Notes: a model not told the origin generated them from the letters alone. A DNA stretch of 64,000 bases from UBA6107 sp964533735 (GCA_964533735.1 CAZHMD010000007.1:1-64000); one strand, 5' to 3'. Positions 19,501 to 29,418 are shown, counted from the first letter of the stretch. Numbers and translations are program-made.

Positions 19501-22500
19501 TTTGGCTGCTCTCCCCGCTTGTTGCCTGGTGGATTAGCACACCGATCATCGAACATGCGAATCCTTTGAACGAGAATCAAATCAGCCTTTTGCGCCAGAT
19601 CACCCGACGGACCTGGGGTTTCTTTGAACGATTTGTTGGACCAGAAGATCACTGGCTGCCGCCTGACCACTACCAGGAATCCCCTATCGGGACTGTTGCT
19701 CATCGAACATCACCGACCAATATCGGCTTACTGCTTACTTCAACATTGGCAGCTTATGACCTTGGATATTTGGACCAACTCGGGCTGGCAACACGCCTGA
19801 CTACCACGATTGAAACGCTCGGGCAACTCGAGCGCTTTCGTGGGCATTTTTTGAATTGGTATGATACGCTGACACTTCAACCCCTAAACCCGCGATATAT
19901 CTCCACTGTAGATAGCGGCAACCTGGCTGCCAGCCTCATTGTCACCGCCCAGGCTTGCAGGGCAATGCCCGGCGAACCAATTTTTCGGTGGGATTTGTGG
20001 CAGGGGTACCTGGACACACTCTCGAATCTAACCGAGACTCTGACAAAAATGCGTCAGTCCGAATTCGACTTACAGGTTGAAGAAATCAACCAGCGCATCA
20101 TGGCCATTCACGCTGAAATACTGGCAGTTCGCACTCAACCTGCACGTTGGTACGTCCAATTTCTAAAGGTAAGCGGACCGTTCTGGCAGGACCTTTCGAG
20201 CCGCTTAATGGAGCTCGTCATTGTTGGTCGCTCGGCTTTTGATCTTGCAACCCTGGGGAAACTGCAGGAAGTCTCTGCCCAAATCGAACGCCATCACCTG
20301 GCAGTGCAGCGCACAATTACCGAGTTGGTTCCCTGGATTCCATTGCTTGTGAATCCTCCAGAACGCTTCAAGGAGCCTCGCTTTCTGGCAGCGATGGCTG
20401 CCTTGAGGAAATATTTACCCAGTAATATTGCTTTAGGAAAAGTTCATACTCTTATTGGGGCTGCAACTGCTAATATAAATTTGTTGAGGGATTTATTAAA
20501 TGAAGCGATTCTGGCTGAGGATGCACTAGAAAATCGCGATTTTTCAATAGGACGCGAGGAGGAATGGCTTGAGAAACTGAAACAGGCTCTGGCGTATGCA
20601 GATTCAAATGCGGAATTGCTTGTTACGAAGTATTCCCAAATCAACATTCTGGCCGACCAATTTGTGAACGAGATGGATTTTGGTTTCCTGTACCATAAAC
20701 AGCGCCGTGTTTTCCATATTGGATTAAATCTCAATACTGGTCAGCTCGATCAGAATTTTTATGATCTTTTGGCCTCTGAAGCCCGCATCGCATCGATCAT
20801 TGCCATAGCTAAAGGCGATGTACCGCAATCACATTGGATGTACCTTGGTAGACCGGTGACCCGCTCAAAGAGTTCGTACATTTTACTTTCCTGGAGCGGA
20901 ACAATGTTTGAATATCTAATGCCACCCATGTATTTCCGCTCCTATCCGGGAACGCTGCTGGCAGACAGCACCAGGGGGGCGGTCTATCACCAGATTGCTT
21001 ATGGAAAAAGGAAAGGGATTCCCTGGGGCATTTCTGAATCCGGTTTTTACCGCTTTGACGCCAATCAAAATTACCAATACCGCGCTTTTGGCGTACCCGG
21101 ATTGGGCTTTAAACGCGGTTTGGGTGATGACCAGGTAATTGCCCCTTATGCCTCGCTCATCGCCATTGGTTATGAACCTCAAGCCGTGGTCCGTAACCTG
21201 GTTAACCTGGTTGGACATAACATGATCGGGTTGTATGGTGTTTATGAGTCGATTGATTTCACCACTGACCGTTTATATTTGGGTGAGACTTCTGCGGTGG
21301 TAAGTGAATATATGGCTCACCATCAGGGAATGATCTTAATGGCAATGGCGAACTTCCTTCAGAAAGATATTATGGTGAAACGAATGCACAGTGATCCTCG
21401 CATTCAGAGCATTGAACTTCTTTTACAGGAGCAGGTTCCCCATGCTGTAGCATCGCAAGATCCATATGCAGATGATGTTAGAGGAGTGCAGCGCTTAACA
21501 GTTGTTACGAATGAAATCAATCCATGGAGAGTCCCTGTACAGACTCCCATTCCCCAGGTAAATCTCCTTTCAAACGGCACCTACAAGGTGCTCATCACCA
21601 ACATGGGCGGCGGCTACAGTTCCTGGCGCGATACAGACCTTACGCGCTGGCAGCCTGATGGTGTTTTGGATCCCTGGGGAACCTGGGTCTACATCCAGGA
21701 AATGGGAGCAGATCCGCAAAAACCAGGCGGATTCTGGTCAGCCGCGCATCAACCCGTTCCTGGTGACCCGGCGGATGTGCAGGTGACCTATTTTGCTCAT
21801 ATGGCAGTCTTCCGGCGAACAGAAAAGGGATTCACGTCAACTTTGGAGGTTACAGTAGCTCCCGACGACCCGGTAGAGATCCGGCGTATCCACCTGAATA
21901 ACGATGATGATATGCCCCGTAAGTTGCGCCTGACTTCCTATGGTGAAGTCATTCTTGCACCTCAAGTTACTGATGCGCGTCATCCGGCTTTCAATAAACT
22001 GTTTATTGAATCCGAATTCGTGCCGGCACTAAACCTGCAGGTGTTCAAGCGCCGTCCACGCTCCAGGCAGGATGCACCGATCTTCATGGGGCACATGTTG
22101 GTGGTTAAAGGAAACCAGGCGGTAGTTCGCCACGAAGCTGATCGCTACCAGTTTATTGGTCGCGGCCGGTCTCTTCGAAGTCCAGCTGCATTGACCTCGT
22201 CAGAATACCTTAGCGGTACTACCGGAGCGACTATAGACCCGGTTTTTTCTCTTGGGCAGGTGATCAAGTTGGACAATCACTCCACTACCAATCTGGCCTA
22301 CCTCACTTTTGCTGGTGATAGCCGCGAAACCATTCTCGCGTTGGCGAAACGATATCGTAATTGGACGTTGATAGATAATACCTTCAATCAGGCAAACGTT
22401 TCTTCTCAATCCTGGCTGGCTAAGCAGGATATCTCTTCGTTCGAACTTAAGAATGCGTTGAAAATCTTATCGGCATTGACCTTTTCATATAAAAACGTCC

Positions 22501-25475
22501 GGACCTCTCCGGAGAATATTGCAGCCAACAAACTGAGCCAATCCGGCTTGTGGCGTTTTGGAATATCAGGAGACTACCCCATTTTGCTGGTAGAGTTGGA
22601 CAACTCCCGGCAGGTTGACGTGGCTTATGAAGCCTTACAGGTGTATAAATTCCTGCGCAGCCGCCGCACCAGGATTGATGTGGTAATCCTCAACCAACAA
22701 CCGACTGATTATGGTGCGGAATTAAATGGGATGCTTTATCGCCTGGTCAGTAAAATGAAAGGTGAAGAATGGCTGCATCAGCGTGGCGGCATTTTCATCC
22801 TTTATGCTGACCAGATGGGAGTAGAAGAAATGACCCTGCTGCGGACAGCGGCGGGGGTCGTGCTCACTGGAGCAAACGGATCGTTCGGTGATCAATTGCC
22901 GGATTACCAGGTACCGGTTCATCACCTGCCAGATTTTACGCCAACGCGCCCGGTCGAACCGCCATTAAAGGCAGCAATTCCCCCTCAAACTTATCCCTTG
23001 AAAGAATTACCGAACCTGCAGTTTTTCAATGGATATGGCGGTTTCAGCGCTGATGGCCGCGAATACGTCATTGATTGGAACTCTCAAAAGCGCTCTCCAG
23101 ATGCACCGGTAGTTTTTGGTGAAGAAATAACTACTAAAAAGACAACACCTGCTCCCTGGGTGAATGTGATCGGTTACCCGGGATTTGGATTTATGGTCAG
23201 TGAGTCCGGGAGCCAGTGTACCTGGGCGTTGAACAGTGGTGAAAACCGACTGACACCCTGGTCAAATGATCCGGTTATCGACCCAACTGGAGAGGCACTT
23301 TACCTGAGAGATGAAGAGACCGGCGAAGTGTGGACTCCTACACCACTTCCTGCAGGAGCGGGCCAGCCTTACCGCGTTACTCATGGAGCCGGCTATACCA
23401 TCTTTGAGCATAATTCCCATGGGCTGCGGCAGACCTTGACGCTTTTTGCCAGTCCGGAAGACCCAGTCAAAATAATCCATTTGAAAGTAGAGAATACCCT
23501 GTCGCACACGCGGCGTATCACTGCCACACAATACGTTGAGTGGGTGTTGGGGATCACCCATACCGCCAGCATTCCTTATATCATCCCGGAGTACGACGCT
23601 GACCAACAGTGTCTTTTAGCTAGCAACCCTTATAATGCTGAATTTGGGTCACGCACTGCCTTCCTGATTGCCAGCAAAACACTGCATGGGTTGACCGCCG
23701 ACCGTACAGAATTCCTCGGTCGTGCCGGGCATCCTTCATCCCCCGCCGCTTTGCATCGACTGGGTCTGGAGACGCGTATAACTCCAGGTGAAGATCCTTG
23801 CGCGGTGATGCAAGTCCACCTTGACCTGCGTCCAGGTGCGAATGAAGAAATTTATTTTGTGCTTGGGCAGGGAAAGGATAAAAAACAATCTCTTGCTCTG
23901 GCGAAGAAATATCATGATTCCGCCTTTGTTGGTGCAGCCTTCAAGAGAACGCGTCTATTTTGGGACAGGTTACTTGGCACTGTGCAGGTTCATACTCCTG
24001 AACCGGCTGCTGACTTGATCCTCAACCGATGGATGCTTTATCAAACACTTTCCTGCCGGATTTGGGGACGCACGGGATTCTACCAATCCAGTGGTGCGTT
24101 TGGTTTCCGTGATCAACTGCAGGACGTTTTGGCCTTATTGTCAATTGATCCGACGATCACTCGAAACCAGCTGATTAACGCCGCACAACGCCAATTTGAG
24201 GAAGGTGATGTATTGCATTGGTGGCATCCACCTTCCGGGCGCGGAGTGCGCACCCGTTTTTCAGATGATCTGTTGTGGCTGCCTTATGTCACTGCTTTAT
24301 ATGTTGAAGTGACTGGTGACAAAGGTCTTTTGGCTGAAACACAACCTTTTCTCCATGCCCCGATACTCGCTGATGGAGAAATAGAGCGTTACGGAGAATA
24401 CCAGCCAGCAGAGCAATCTTTTTCAATGATGGAACACTGCCTGCGCGCTATCGAGAAAGGGCTAACTTTAGGTGCGCATGGACTTCCATTGATCGGTACC
24501 GGTGACTGGAATGATGGGATGAACCGCATCGGAGAAAAGGGGCACGGGGAAAGTGTCTGGTTGGCATGGTTCCTTTGTGATGTCCTGGAGCGATTTGCAG
24601 TTGTCTGTGAAAAGTACGGTGACAAAAATACTGCACAGCGTTACAAAACTCGAGCGAAAGAATATGCAGCCGCTGTTGAGAGAGTTGCATGGGATGGTGA
24701 CTGGTATAAGCGGGCTTTCTACGATGATGGGAAACCGTTGGGATCCATTTTGGACACGGAATGCCAGATCGATGCCATCGCTCAATCGTGGGCGGTGCTT
24801 AGCGGCGCTGGCGATAATCAACGCAGTCATATTGCCATGCAATCGGTTTTGACGCGTTTAGTCCACCCGCAAGACCGGCTTTCACTGCTCTTTACACCGC
24901 CTTTCGATAAGTCTTCGCAGGACCCAGGATATATTAAGGGTTACCTTCCAGGTACACGCGAGAACGGCGGTCAGTATACCCATGCTGCCACATGGACCGC
25001 CTGGGCTTTCACACGCATGGGGGATGGTAAAGTGGCCGGGGAACTCTTTGACCTGCTCAATCCCGTCTATCAATCCGAAAATATTGAAAAAGCGAACATT
25101 TATCGCGTTGAGCCGTACGTGATTTCTGCGGACATTTACAGTCAACCTCCATACGTGAGACGGGGTGGATGGACTTGGTATACGGGTTCAGCAGCCTGGA
25201 TGTACCGCCTTGGTCTGGAAGCCATTCTTGGCTTTCATAAGGTGGGAAATTCCCTGCAAATCGATCCAGTAATTCCGCCTCATTGGGATGGATTTGAGAT
25301 TCGCTATCAATTCGGAGAATCAGTCTACAAGATCCAGGTGCATAACCCTGAGCATGTAGCGCATCAAGTAAGGCAAGTAGTTCTGGATGGGCTAGGCTTG
25401 AAAGAGAATTTTATTCCCCTGGTGGATGATCGTCAGGAACATGACGTAATTGTAACCATGGGGAGCATGCTTTGA
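16527..25475 (+). CDS. Cyclic beta-1,2-glucan synthase (NdvB/Cgs-type)
   Basis: A 2982-residue membrane enzyme that makes and cyclises beta-1,2-glucan from UDP-glucose; known NdvB/Cgs proteins have about 2800-2900 residues. Order of parts: soluble N-terminal region (1-385), two membrane helices (about 392-415 and 437-465), a GT84 glycosyltransferase domain with CFVITLDTDTILPRGA near residue 640, further helices (about 830-1005), the glucoamylase-like ring-closing domain (GH189 type, about 1020-1650, with AVVSEYMAHHQGMILMA), then two GH94-like halves. The last has the phosphorylase motif GTGDWNDGMNRIG near residue 2658, including the conserved general-acid Asp, a domain that trims chain length in this family. 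No frameshift is seen. Start: ATG at 16527, 2 bp after the stress-protein stop. In Gram-negatives the product is an osmoregulated periplasmic glucan; its place in an apparently single-membrane Chloroflexi cell is uncertain. Confidence 0.93.
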   Translation: MFEYGKNQAQDEGLNPPVNFSTAKAEKLQDLVNTLVNDFQNVSSEKQGGWAKSILAKRNLMGDDLSLYKSWLADAHLIFRKTSQQKLPLTYASEWVLDNYYIIRQSLQQIKEDLPISFYRQLPRLTGESLNGYPRIYALARTILAYQDFLLEPVDLQTIFVKFQEHVPLTMGEIWALPIFLRYCLIEALAHLLVSTIRPIKPPELPRPFSLPSEVGNNVTPGSSADASVDNNEGISNIILSLRIITEQDWSNFFEAVSSMERTLRKDPAEIYSRMDFKTRDLYRKEIESLSFATGREENELAEIMLQLAQTNELDQPPPLPLDSNASSMQTVETPPGLDKTVNLEKDPIRSVPGKHIGEFLVGKSRTMLEQHIGYKPGALIRFKRLVVKHASVFYLSCILLLSAVLLISLWFAAQLSSLSSGSFPWSLTVSPATIPLRWIIVILLASTLLIPILTITTSVVNWLVTLVVRPRILPKLDFKTGIPDPFQTLVAIPAMITSRREIDSLVHQLELHYLRNADPGLIFALLTDFKDADTESLPEDEGLVDHAINSIEALNRKYGPISRSDNAGVRHEMSLFYFLHRKRLWNPSEGKWIGWERKRGKLHELNQLLRCGTDLSFTSMTDGINSPEVSCKVLQHICFVITLDTDTILPRGAAHRLVGTLAHPLNRALFDETGNVVSGYTILQPRMEIHPKSVNHSWFTRFFAGDAGLDLYTLAVSDAYQDLFGEGSYVGKGIYDVDAFMHSVDENIPENTVLSHDLLEGLMGRAGLVTDITMIEEYPQNYIIQALRQRRWIRGDWQLLPWLFRRNRLGMTFSVIDRWKMFDNLRRALLAPALVVIFILGVVFLPGLTRLWTGVVLLTLGIPLVTGLARSGMQIVGGEDLRIAFRPLAWNIMRWLLAIAFLPYEAYFSIDAVFTTLYRVLISHRNLLQWTTAAQTAKVFGLQSRRNISWQKMSAAAVLGLVLTTGLLFISGSTESNLAPVVIYSSPILLLWLLSPLVAWWISTPIIEHANPLNENQISLLRQITRRTWGFFERFVGPEDHWLPPDHYQESPIGTVAHRTSPTNIGLLLTSTLAAYDLGYLDQLGLATRLTTTIETLGQLERFRGHFLNWYDTLTLQPLNPRYISTVDSGNLAASLIVTAQACRAMPGEPIFRWDLWQGYLDTLSNLTETLTKMRQSEFDLQVEEINQRIMAIHAEILAVRTQPARWYVQFLKVSGPFWQDLSSRLMELVIVGRSAFDLATLGKLQEVSAQIERHHLAVQRTITELVPWIPLLVNPPERFKEPRFLAAMAALRKYLPSNIALGKVHTLIGAATANINLLRDLLNEAILAEDALENRDFSIGREEEWLEKLKQALAYADSNAELLVTKYSQINILADQFVNEMDFGFLYHKQRRVFHIGLNLNTGQLDQNFYDLLASEARIASIIAIAKGDVPQSHWMYLGRPVTRSKSSYILLSWSGTMFEYLMPPMYFRSYPGTLLADSTRGAVYHQIAYGKRKGIPWGISESGFYRFDANQNYQYRAFGVPGLGFKRGLGDDQVIAPYASLIAIGYEPQAVVRNLVNLVGHNMIGLYGVYESIDFTTDRLYLGETSAVVSEYMAHHQGMILMAMANFLQKDIMVKRMHSDPRIQSIELLLQEQVPHAVASQDPYADDVRGVQRLTVVTNEINPWRVPVQTPIPQVNLLSNGTYKVLITNMGGGYSSWRDTDLTRWQPDGVLDPWGTWVYIQEMGADPQKPGGFWSAAHQPVPGDPADVQVTYFAHMAVFRRTEKGFTSTLEVTVAPDDPVEIRRIHLNNDDDMPRKLRLTSYGEVILAPQVTDARHPAFNKLFIESEFVPALNLQVFKRRPRSRQDAPIFMGHMLVVKGNQAVVRHEADRYQFIGRGRSLRSPAALTSSEYLSGTTGATIDPVFSLGQVIKLDNHSTTNLAYLTFAGDSRETILALAKRYRNWTLIDNTFNQANVSSQSWLAKQDISSFELKNALKILSALTFSYKNVRTSPENIAANKLSQSGLWRFGISGDYPILLVELDNSRQVDVAYEALQVYKFLRSRRTRIDVVILNQQPTDYGAELNGMLYRLVSKMKGEEWLHQRGGIFILYADQMGVEEMTLLRTAAGVVLTGANGSFGDQLPDYQVPVHHLPDFTPTRPVEPPLKAAIPPQTYPLKELPNLQFFNGYGGFSADGREYVIDWNSQKRSPDAPVVFGEEITTKKTTPAPWVNVIGYPGFGFMVSESGSQCTWALNSGENRLTPWSNDPVIDPTGEALYLRDEETGEVWTPTPLPAGAGQPYRVTHGAGYTIFEHNSHGLRQTLTLFASPEDPVKIIHLKVENTLSHTRRITATQYVEWVLGITHTASIPYIIPEYDADQQCLLASNPYNAEFGSRTAFLIASKTLHGLTADRTEFLGRAGHPSSPAALHRLGLETRITPGEDPCAVMQVHLDLRPGANEEIYFVLGQGKDKKQSLALAKKYHDSAFVGAAFKRTRLFWDRLLGTVQVHTPEPAADLILNRWMLYQTLSCRIWGRTGFYQSSGAFGFRDQLQDVLALLSIDPTITRNQLINAAQRQFEEGDVLHWWHPPSGRGVRTRFSDDLLWLPYVTALYVEVTGDKGLLAETQPFLHAPILADGEIERYGEYQPAEQSFSMMEHCLRAIEKGLTLGAHGLPLIGTGDWNDGMNRIGEKGHGESVWLAWFLCDVLERFAVVCEKYGDKNTAQRYKTRAKEYAAAVERVAWDGDWYKRAFYDDGKPLGSILDTECQIDAIAQSWAVLSGAGDNQRSHIAMQSVLTRLVHPQDRLSLLFTPPFDKSSQDPGYIKGYLPGTRENGGQYTHAATWTAWAFTRMGDGKVAGELFDLLNPVYQSENIEKANIYRVEPYVISADIYSQPPYVRRGGWTWYTGSAAWMYRLGLEAILGFHKVGNSLQIDPVIPPHWDGFEIRYQFGESVYKIQVHNPEHVAHQVRQVVLDGLGLKENFIPLVDDRQEHDVIVTMGSML

Positions 25476-25618
25476 TCCGGCCGCCCCAATCAATATTCCA
25501 TGCTATTTTGCTGGATCTGATAATCCGTCAAATATCAGTAAAGGTTTAGTTATTGAGTGGTGGGTAAAAAACCTTGCTTTTATGAAAAAAGAAACCGGTA
25601 AACCGACTTTTCTTACCA

Positions 25619-25650
25619 TATAATAGAGTAAATATATACGAAAAGGGTGA
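25619..25650 (+). promoter_or_regulatory. -10 box and ribosome site before the E1 gene
   Basis: A perfect TATAAT (25619-25624) precedes the E1 start by 29 bp, and AAAAGGGTGA (25641-25650) is a likely ribosome site. No good -35 hexamer is visible 17 bp upstream, so an activator may be needed. Confidence 0.4.
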
Positions 25651-25653
25651 TTT

Positions 25654-28071
25654 ATGACTGTAAAGAATAACAAGAAAGATTTATTGAAACCTGCAGAGAT
25701 TCTCTCTGATTACCGCCTTGCCAGCCGCTCCAGGCAAGCCGCCATCATTGGCCGGCGCGAAGTGCTTACCGGAAAGGCTAAATTTGGCATCTTTGGCGAT
25801 GGCAAGGAACTTGCCCAGATCGCCATTGCGCATGCTTTTCAAAAGGGAGATTGGCGGTCGGGTTACTACCGGGACCAAACCTGGATGATGGCTCTAAAGC
25901 TGCAATCACTGGAACAGTTTTTCGCCGGGCTGTATGCCAACCCTGACCCGCTGTTGGAACCCCATTCCGGCGGCAGGAATATGAATAATCATTTTTCCAC
26001 GCGTATTGTTGACGACAAAGGAAACTGGCTCAGACAGGTCGATTTGTACAATTCCTCCTCGGATATCGCTTCCACCGCAGCGCAAATGCCGCGGGCAGTA
26101 GGATTGGCATATGCTTCGGTGCTCTACCGTAAGCTGGATGCCCTCAAGAAGTTTTCTGATTTTTCCAACAATGGCAATGAAATCACCTGGGTTACGATTG
26201 GCAATGCGTCGACCGCTGAAGGCTTGTTCTGGGAAGCCATGAACGCCATTGGCGTGCTGCACGCTCCCGCGGTGATTACCATTTATGATGATGGTTATGG
26301 GATATCCGTGCCGAATCAGTTCCAGATGGTTAAGGAAAATATTCATTCAATTCTGGAAGGATTTCAGAGAGACCCATGCCCTGCAGAAGAATGCGACAAA
26401 GGGTATGACCTTTATTCAGTCTCGGCATGGGATTACGCTGACCTGGTGAAGACCTATAAGACAGCGGCCGATAATGCACGAAAATTCCACATTCCTGCTT
26501 TGGTGCATGTTACCGAAGCCACGCAGCCTTTGGGTCACTCGACATCAGGCTCACAGGAACGTTACAAAAATGCCGAACGCATGGCCTGGGAAGTTGAATT
26601 TGATTGCCTGACACGTTTTCGTACCTGGATCGTTGGTGAAGGAATTGCCAGTGAGAAAGAAATGGACAAATGGCTGGAAGAAGACCGATTGACTGTTGAA
26701 AACGCGCGTAAAACCGCGTGGGAAGCTTTCCAGTCACCAATCAAGAAGGTCCGAACTCAGGCAATCACTCTGCTCAACAATCTCACTGATTCCACTGCCA
26801 AATCAGGTGAGGTGGAAAAATATCGTGATAAACTGGCAGCTGTTCCGGACCCAATTCAAAGTGATGTAGCCGTGGCTCTGCACGCCAGCCTGGTAGTGAC
26901 GCGGGACGAACCCTCCGCAGCCAGGCAGGAAGTCGAAAAATTTGCACAAGACCTTCAGGTTAAAAACCTGCAGCTTTTTGATTCCTTCAAGATTTCCACA
27001 TCCGCCCAATCTCCTTTTAAGGTACCCGTAGTGGAACCAGTGTTCAGTGATGCCTCGCCCACTGTCATGGGATTCGAGATATTGAATGCGACCTTTGACG
27101 CGGCTCTGGCCAGGGATCCGCGCGTGATCGCTTTCGGAGAGGACGTCGGCGTCCTTGGAGATGTCAACCAGGGATTCCGCGGCATGCAGATCAAGTATGG
27201 CGCTCTCCGGGTAACTGATACCGGCATCCGCGAAGCCACGATTTTGGGGCAGGCGATCGGTATGGCGTTGCGCGGGTTGCGTCCGATTTGCGAGATGCAG
27301 TACCTCGATTACTTGCTCTACGCCCTTCAGATCATGTCTGATGATCTTGCTTCATTGCACTGGCGCACGGCAGGCGGGCAGAAAGCCCCTGTGATCATCC
27401 GCACACGCGGTCACCGGTTGGAGGGTATCTGGCATTCCGGTTCGCCGATGGCTGGGATTATCAACCTGGTGCGCGGGATGCATGTTCTGGTGCCGCGCAA
27501 TATGACCCAGGCAGCCGGTTTCTACAATACCTTACTGAGGTCCGATGATCCCGCTCTTGTAATCGAAGTCCTCAATGGCTACCGCCAAAAGGAACGTAAA
27601 CCAGATAATATTGGAGAATTTACCCTGCCTTTGGGTGTACCGGAAATCCTCAGACCCGGCAAGGACGTAACCATTGTCACTTACGGCGCTCTGGTGCGGA
27701 TTGCCCAGGAGGCATGTAAATTGCTGTCGGATGTGGGCATCGATTGCGAACTGATCGATGTTCAATCGCTGCTGCCCTTTGACACTCAGGGGGTTATCGT
27801 TGAATCACTCAAAAAGACTTCGCGCGTTCTCTTTCTCGATGAAGACATGCCGGGGGGTGCATCCGCGTACATGATGCAGCAGGTGCTGGAGGTGCAGGAG
27901 GGGTTCCAGTGGCTGGATTCCGCACCGAGAACCCTTGCTGGCGCCAATCACCGCCCGGCTTATGGCACAGACGGCAATTATTATTCCAAGCCTAATGTTG
28001 AATCGATATTTGATAGTGTCTATAATTTAATGAGGGAGATTTCTCCTTCACGTTTTCCGGTAATTTACTAA
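25654..28071 (+). CDS. 2-oxoacid dehydrogenase E1, alpha and beta subunits fused
   Basis: An 805-residue thiamine-diphosphate enzyme, the first step of a pyruvate or branched-chain 2-oxoacid dehydrogenase complex. Residues 1-370 are alpha-like (DGKELAQIAIAHAF, SGYYRDQTWMMA, SSSDIASTAAQMPRAVGLAYA); residues about 470-805 are beta-like (RVIAFGEDVGVLGDVNQGF, DTGIREATILGQAIGMALRG, LDYLLYALQIMSDDLA). A linker of about 100 residues joins them. In the alpha half the usual GDG metal/cofactor motif reads GNASTAEG (about 183-190) and the later NN position reads YDDGYGIS (about 210), so Asp and Asn appear exchanged relative to classical E1. The lipoyl-transferase gene follows after 9 bp. No E3 gene is nearby. 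Fused E1 of this form is known in Bacteroidetes and related bacteria; the substrate is not certain. Confidence 0.88.
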   Translation: MTVKNNKKDLLKPAEILSDYRLASRSRQAAIIGRREVLTGKAKFGIFGDGKELAQIAIAHAFQKGDWRSGYYRDQTWMMALKLQSLEQFFAGLYANPDPLLEPHSGGRNMNNHFSTRIVDDKGNWLRQVDLYNSSSDIASTAAQMPRAVGLAYASVLYRKLDALKKFSDFSNNGNEITWVTIGNASTAEGLFWEAMNAIGVLHAPAVITIYDDGYGISVPNQFQMVKENIHSILEGFQRDPCPAEECDKGYDLYSVSAWDYADLVKTYKTAADNARKFHIPALVHVTEATQPLGHSTSGSQERYKNAERMAWEVEFDCLTRFRTWIVGEGIASEKEMDKWLEEDRLTVENARKTAWEAFQSPIKKVRTQAITLLNNLTDSTAKSGEVEKYRDKLAAVPDPIQSDVAVALHASLVVTRDEPSAARQEVEKFAQDLQVKNLQLFDSFKISTSAQSPFKVPVVEPVFSDASPTVMGFEILNATFDAALARDPRVIAFGEDVGVLGDVNQGFRGMQIKYGALRVTDTGIREATILGQAIGMALRGLRPICEMQYLDYLLYALQIMSDDLASLHWRTAGGQKAPVIIRTRGHRLEGIWHSGSPMAGIINLVRGMHVLVPRNMTQAAGFYNTLLRSDDPALVIEVLNGYRQKERKPDNIGEFTLPLGVPEILRPGKDVTIVTYGALVRIAQEACKLLSDVGIDCELIDVQSLLPFDTQGVIVESLKKTSRVLFLDEDMPGGASAYMMQQVLEVQEGFQWLDSAPRTLAGANHRPAYGTDGNYYSKPNVESIFDSVYNLMREISPSRFPVIY

Positions 28072-28080
28072 GGAGGAACT

Positions 28081-29406
28081 ATGGCAACTCGAATACTGGC
28101 TCCCAGTATGGGTGAGGGGATTGAAGAACTGACTATTGTCACCTGGCTGAAAAAGGAGGGGGACGCGGTTAAGGAATTTGAAGTGGTTGTAGAGTTGGAA
28201 ACCGATAAAGTGTCAACAGAAATACCCAGTCCGGAAGCCGGAACATTATTGAAGATCCTCGCGCAAAAGGATGAGGTCGTAAAGGTTGGCTCGACCCTGG
28301 CGTGGATTGGCAAACCCGGTGAAGCACTTGAGGGTGTTGCCCCAACAACTAAAGGGGTTGTTCCGGCTGAGGCGGCAAAGCCTGCTGAATCTGCCGTCAC
28401 CGTTGCGGCTGCTCCGGCGGTAGAAACGGTGGTTCCTGCGGAGGCAAAACCTGCTGTTCCTGCTGTCTCGGCAGCGGCTGCAACTGTCGCAGTAGGGCAG
28501 GAATACACCGGTCAATTGTCGCCACTGGTAAAGAAACTTGCCGCCGCGAATAATATAAATCTAAATCTTGTCCACGGAACCGGTAAGGATGGACGAATCA
28601 CCAAAGAGGATATTGAGAATTATCTTAATAATGAGAAAGCAGCCCCGGCGGTTGAAGTTGCGCCAACGTCTGTTGTTCCTGCCGGTGCGGCAGCGCCAGC
28701 AGCCAGTTCGTTAGCCGGTACACTCATCCCGCATAGCTCCCTGAGGAAACAGATTGCGGAACGCATGGTGGCTTCACAACAAACTTCACCGCATGTGTTA
28801 ACCGTAATGGAGGCTGACTTGAGCAAAGTGGTTGCGCATCGTGCTGCCAACAAGGAAGCCTTTGCTGAAAAAGGGATCAATCTCACTCTGACCGCTTATT
28901 TTTGTGCTGCCATCGTCAGCGCACTGAAGGCTTTCCCGGGTGTCAATTCCTCCTGGACAGACGAAGGTGTCCAACGCTATCATTCGATTAACCTGGGAAT
29001 GGCCACCTCTTTAGGAGAAGCGGGGCTAATTGTACCGGTGATCAAGGATGCAGGCACCCTGTCATTACAGGGTCTGGCACAGCAAATAAACGATCTGGCT
29101 GAACGCGCCCGTGCCAAGAAACTGCTCCCTGAAGAAGTTAAGGGTGGCACATTCACATTGACGAACCATGGATCGGGTGGATCGCTCTTCGCATCACCCA
29201 TCATCTATCAACCTCAAGCTGCAATCCTTGGAACCGGCATGATGCAAAAAAGGGCGGTGGTGGTGAAAGATGTAGATGGAAATGACGCTATTGCTGTACG
29301 ACCCATGGTCTATCTCTCGCTGGTTTTTGATCACCGCATTTTAGATGGAGAAGGCGCGGACAACTTCTTGAAAAAAGTGAAGGAAGTGCTCGAAAATTGG
29401 TCATGA
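28081..29406 (+). CDS. Dihydrolipoamide acyltransferase (E2) of 2-oxoacid dehydrogenase complex
   Basis: A 441-residue core subunit. The N-terminal lipoyl domain (1-77) carries the lipoylated Lys at about residue 43 in ELETDKVSTEI. An Ala/Pro/Val-rich flexible linker follows (about 85-140), then the E1/E3-binding domain (SPLVKKLAAANNINL through GKDGRITKEDIENYL, about 143-180), a second Ala-rich linker and the catalytic acetyltransferase domain from about 215. The active-site motif DHRILDG is intact near residue 417. AAGGAGGAACT at 28070-28080 overlaps the E1 stop and gives a strong ribosome site. It forms the complex core with the fused E1 upstream; the E3 partner must be encoded elsewhere. 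Confidence 0.93.
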   Translation: MATRILAPSMGEGIEELTIVTWLKKEGDAVKEFEVVVELETDKVSTEIPSPEAGTLLKILAQKDEVVKVGSTLAWIGKPGEALEGVAPTTKGVVPAEAAKPAESAVTVAAAPAVETVVPAEAKPAVPAVSAAAATVAVGQEYTGQLSPLVKKLAAANNINLNLVHGTGKDGRITKEDIENYLNNEKAAPAVEVAPTSVVPAGAAAPAASSLAGTLIPHSSLRKQIAERMVASQQTSPHVLTVMEADLSKVVAHRAANKEAFAEKGINLTLTAYFCAAIVSALKAFPGVNSSWTDEGVQRYHSINLGMATSLGEAGLIVPVIKDAGTLSLQGLAQQINDLAERARAKKLLPEEVKGGTFTLTNHGSGGSLFASPIIYQPQAAILGTGMMQKRAVVVKDVDGNDAIAVRPMVYLSLVFDHRILDGEGADNFLKKVKEVLENWS

Positions 29407-29418
29407 GTTATTTTTCAT

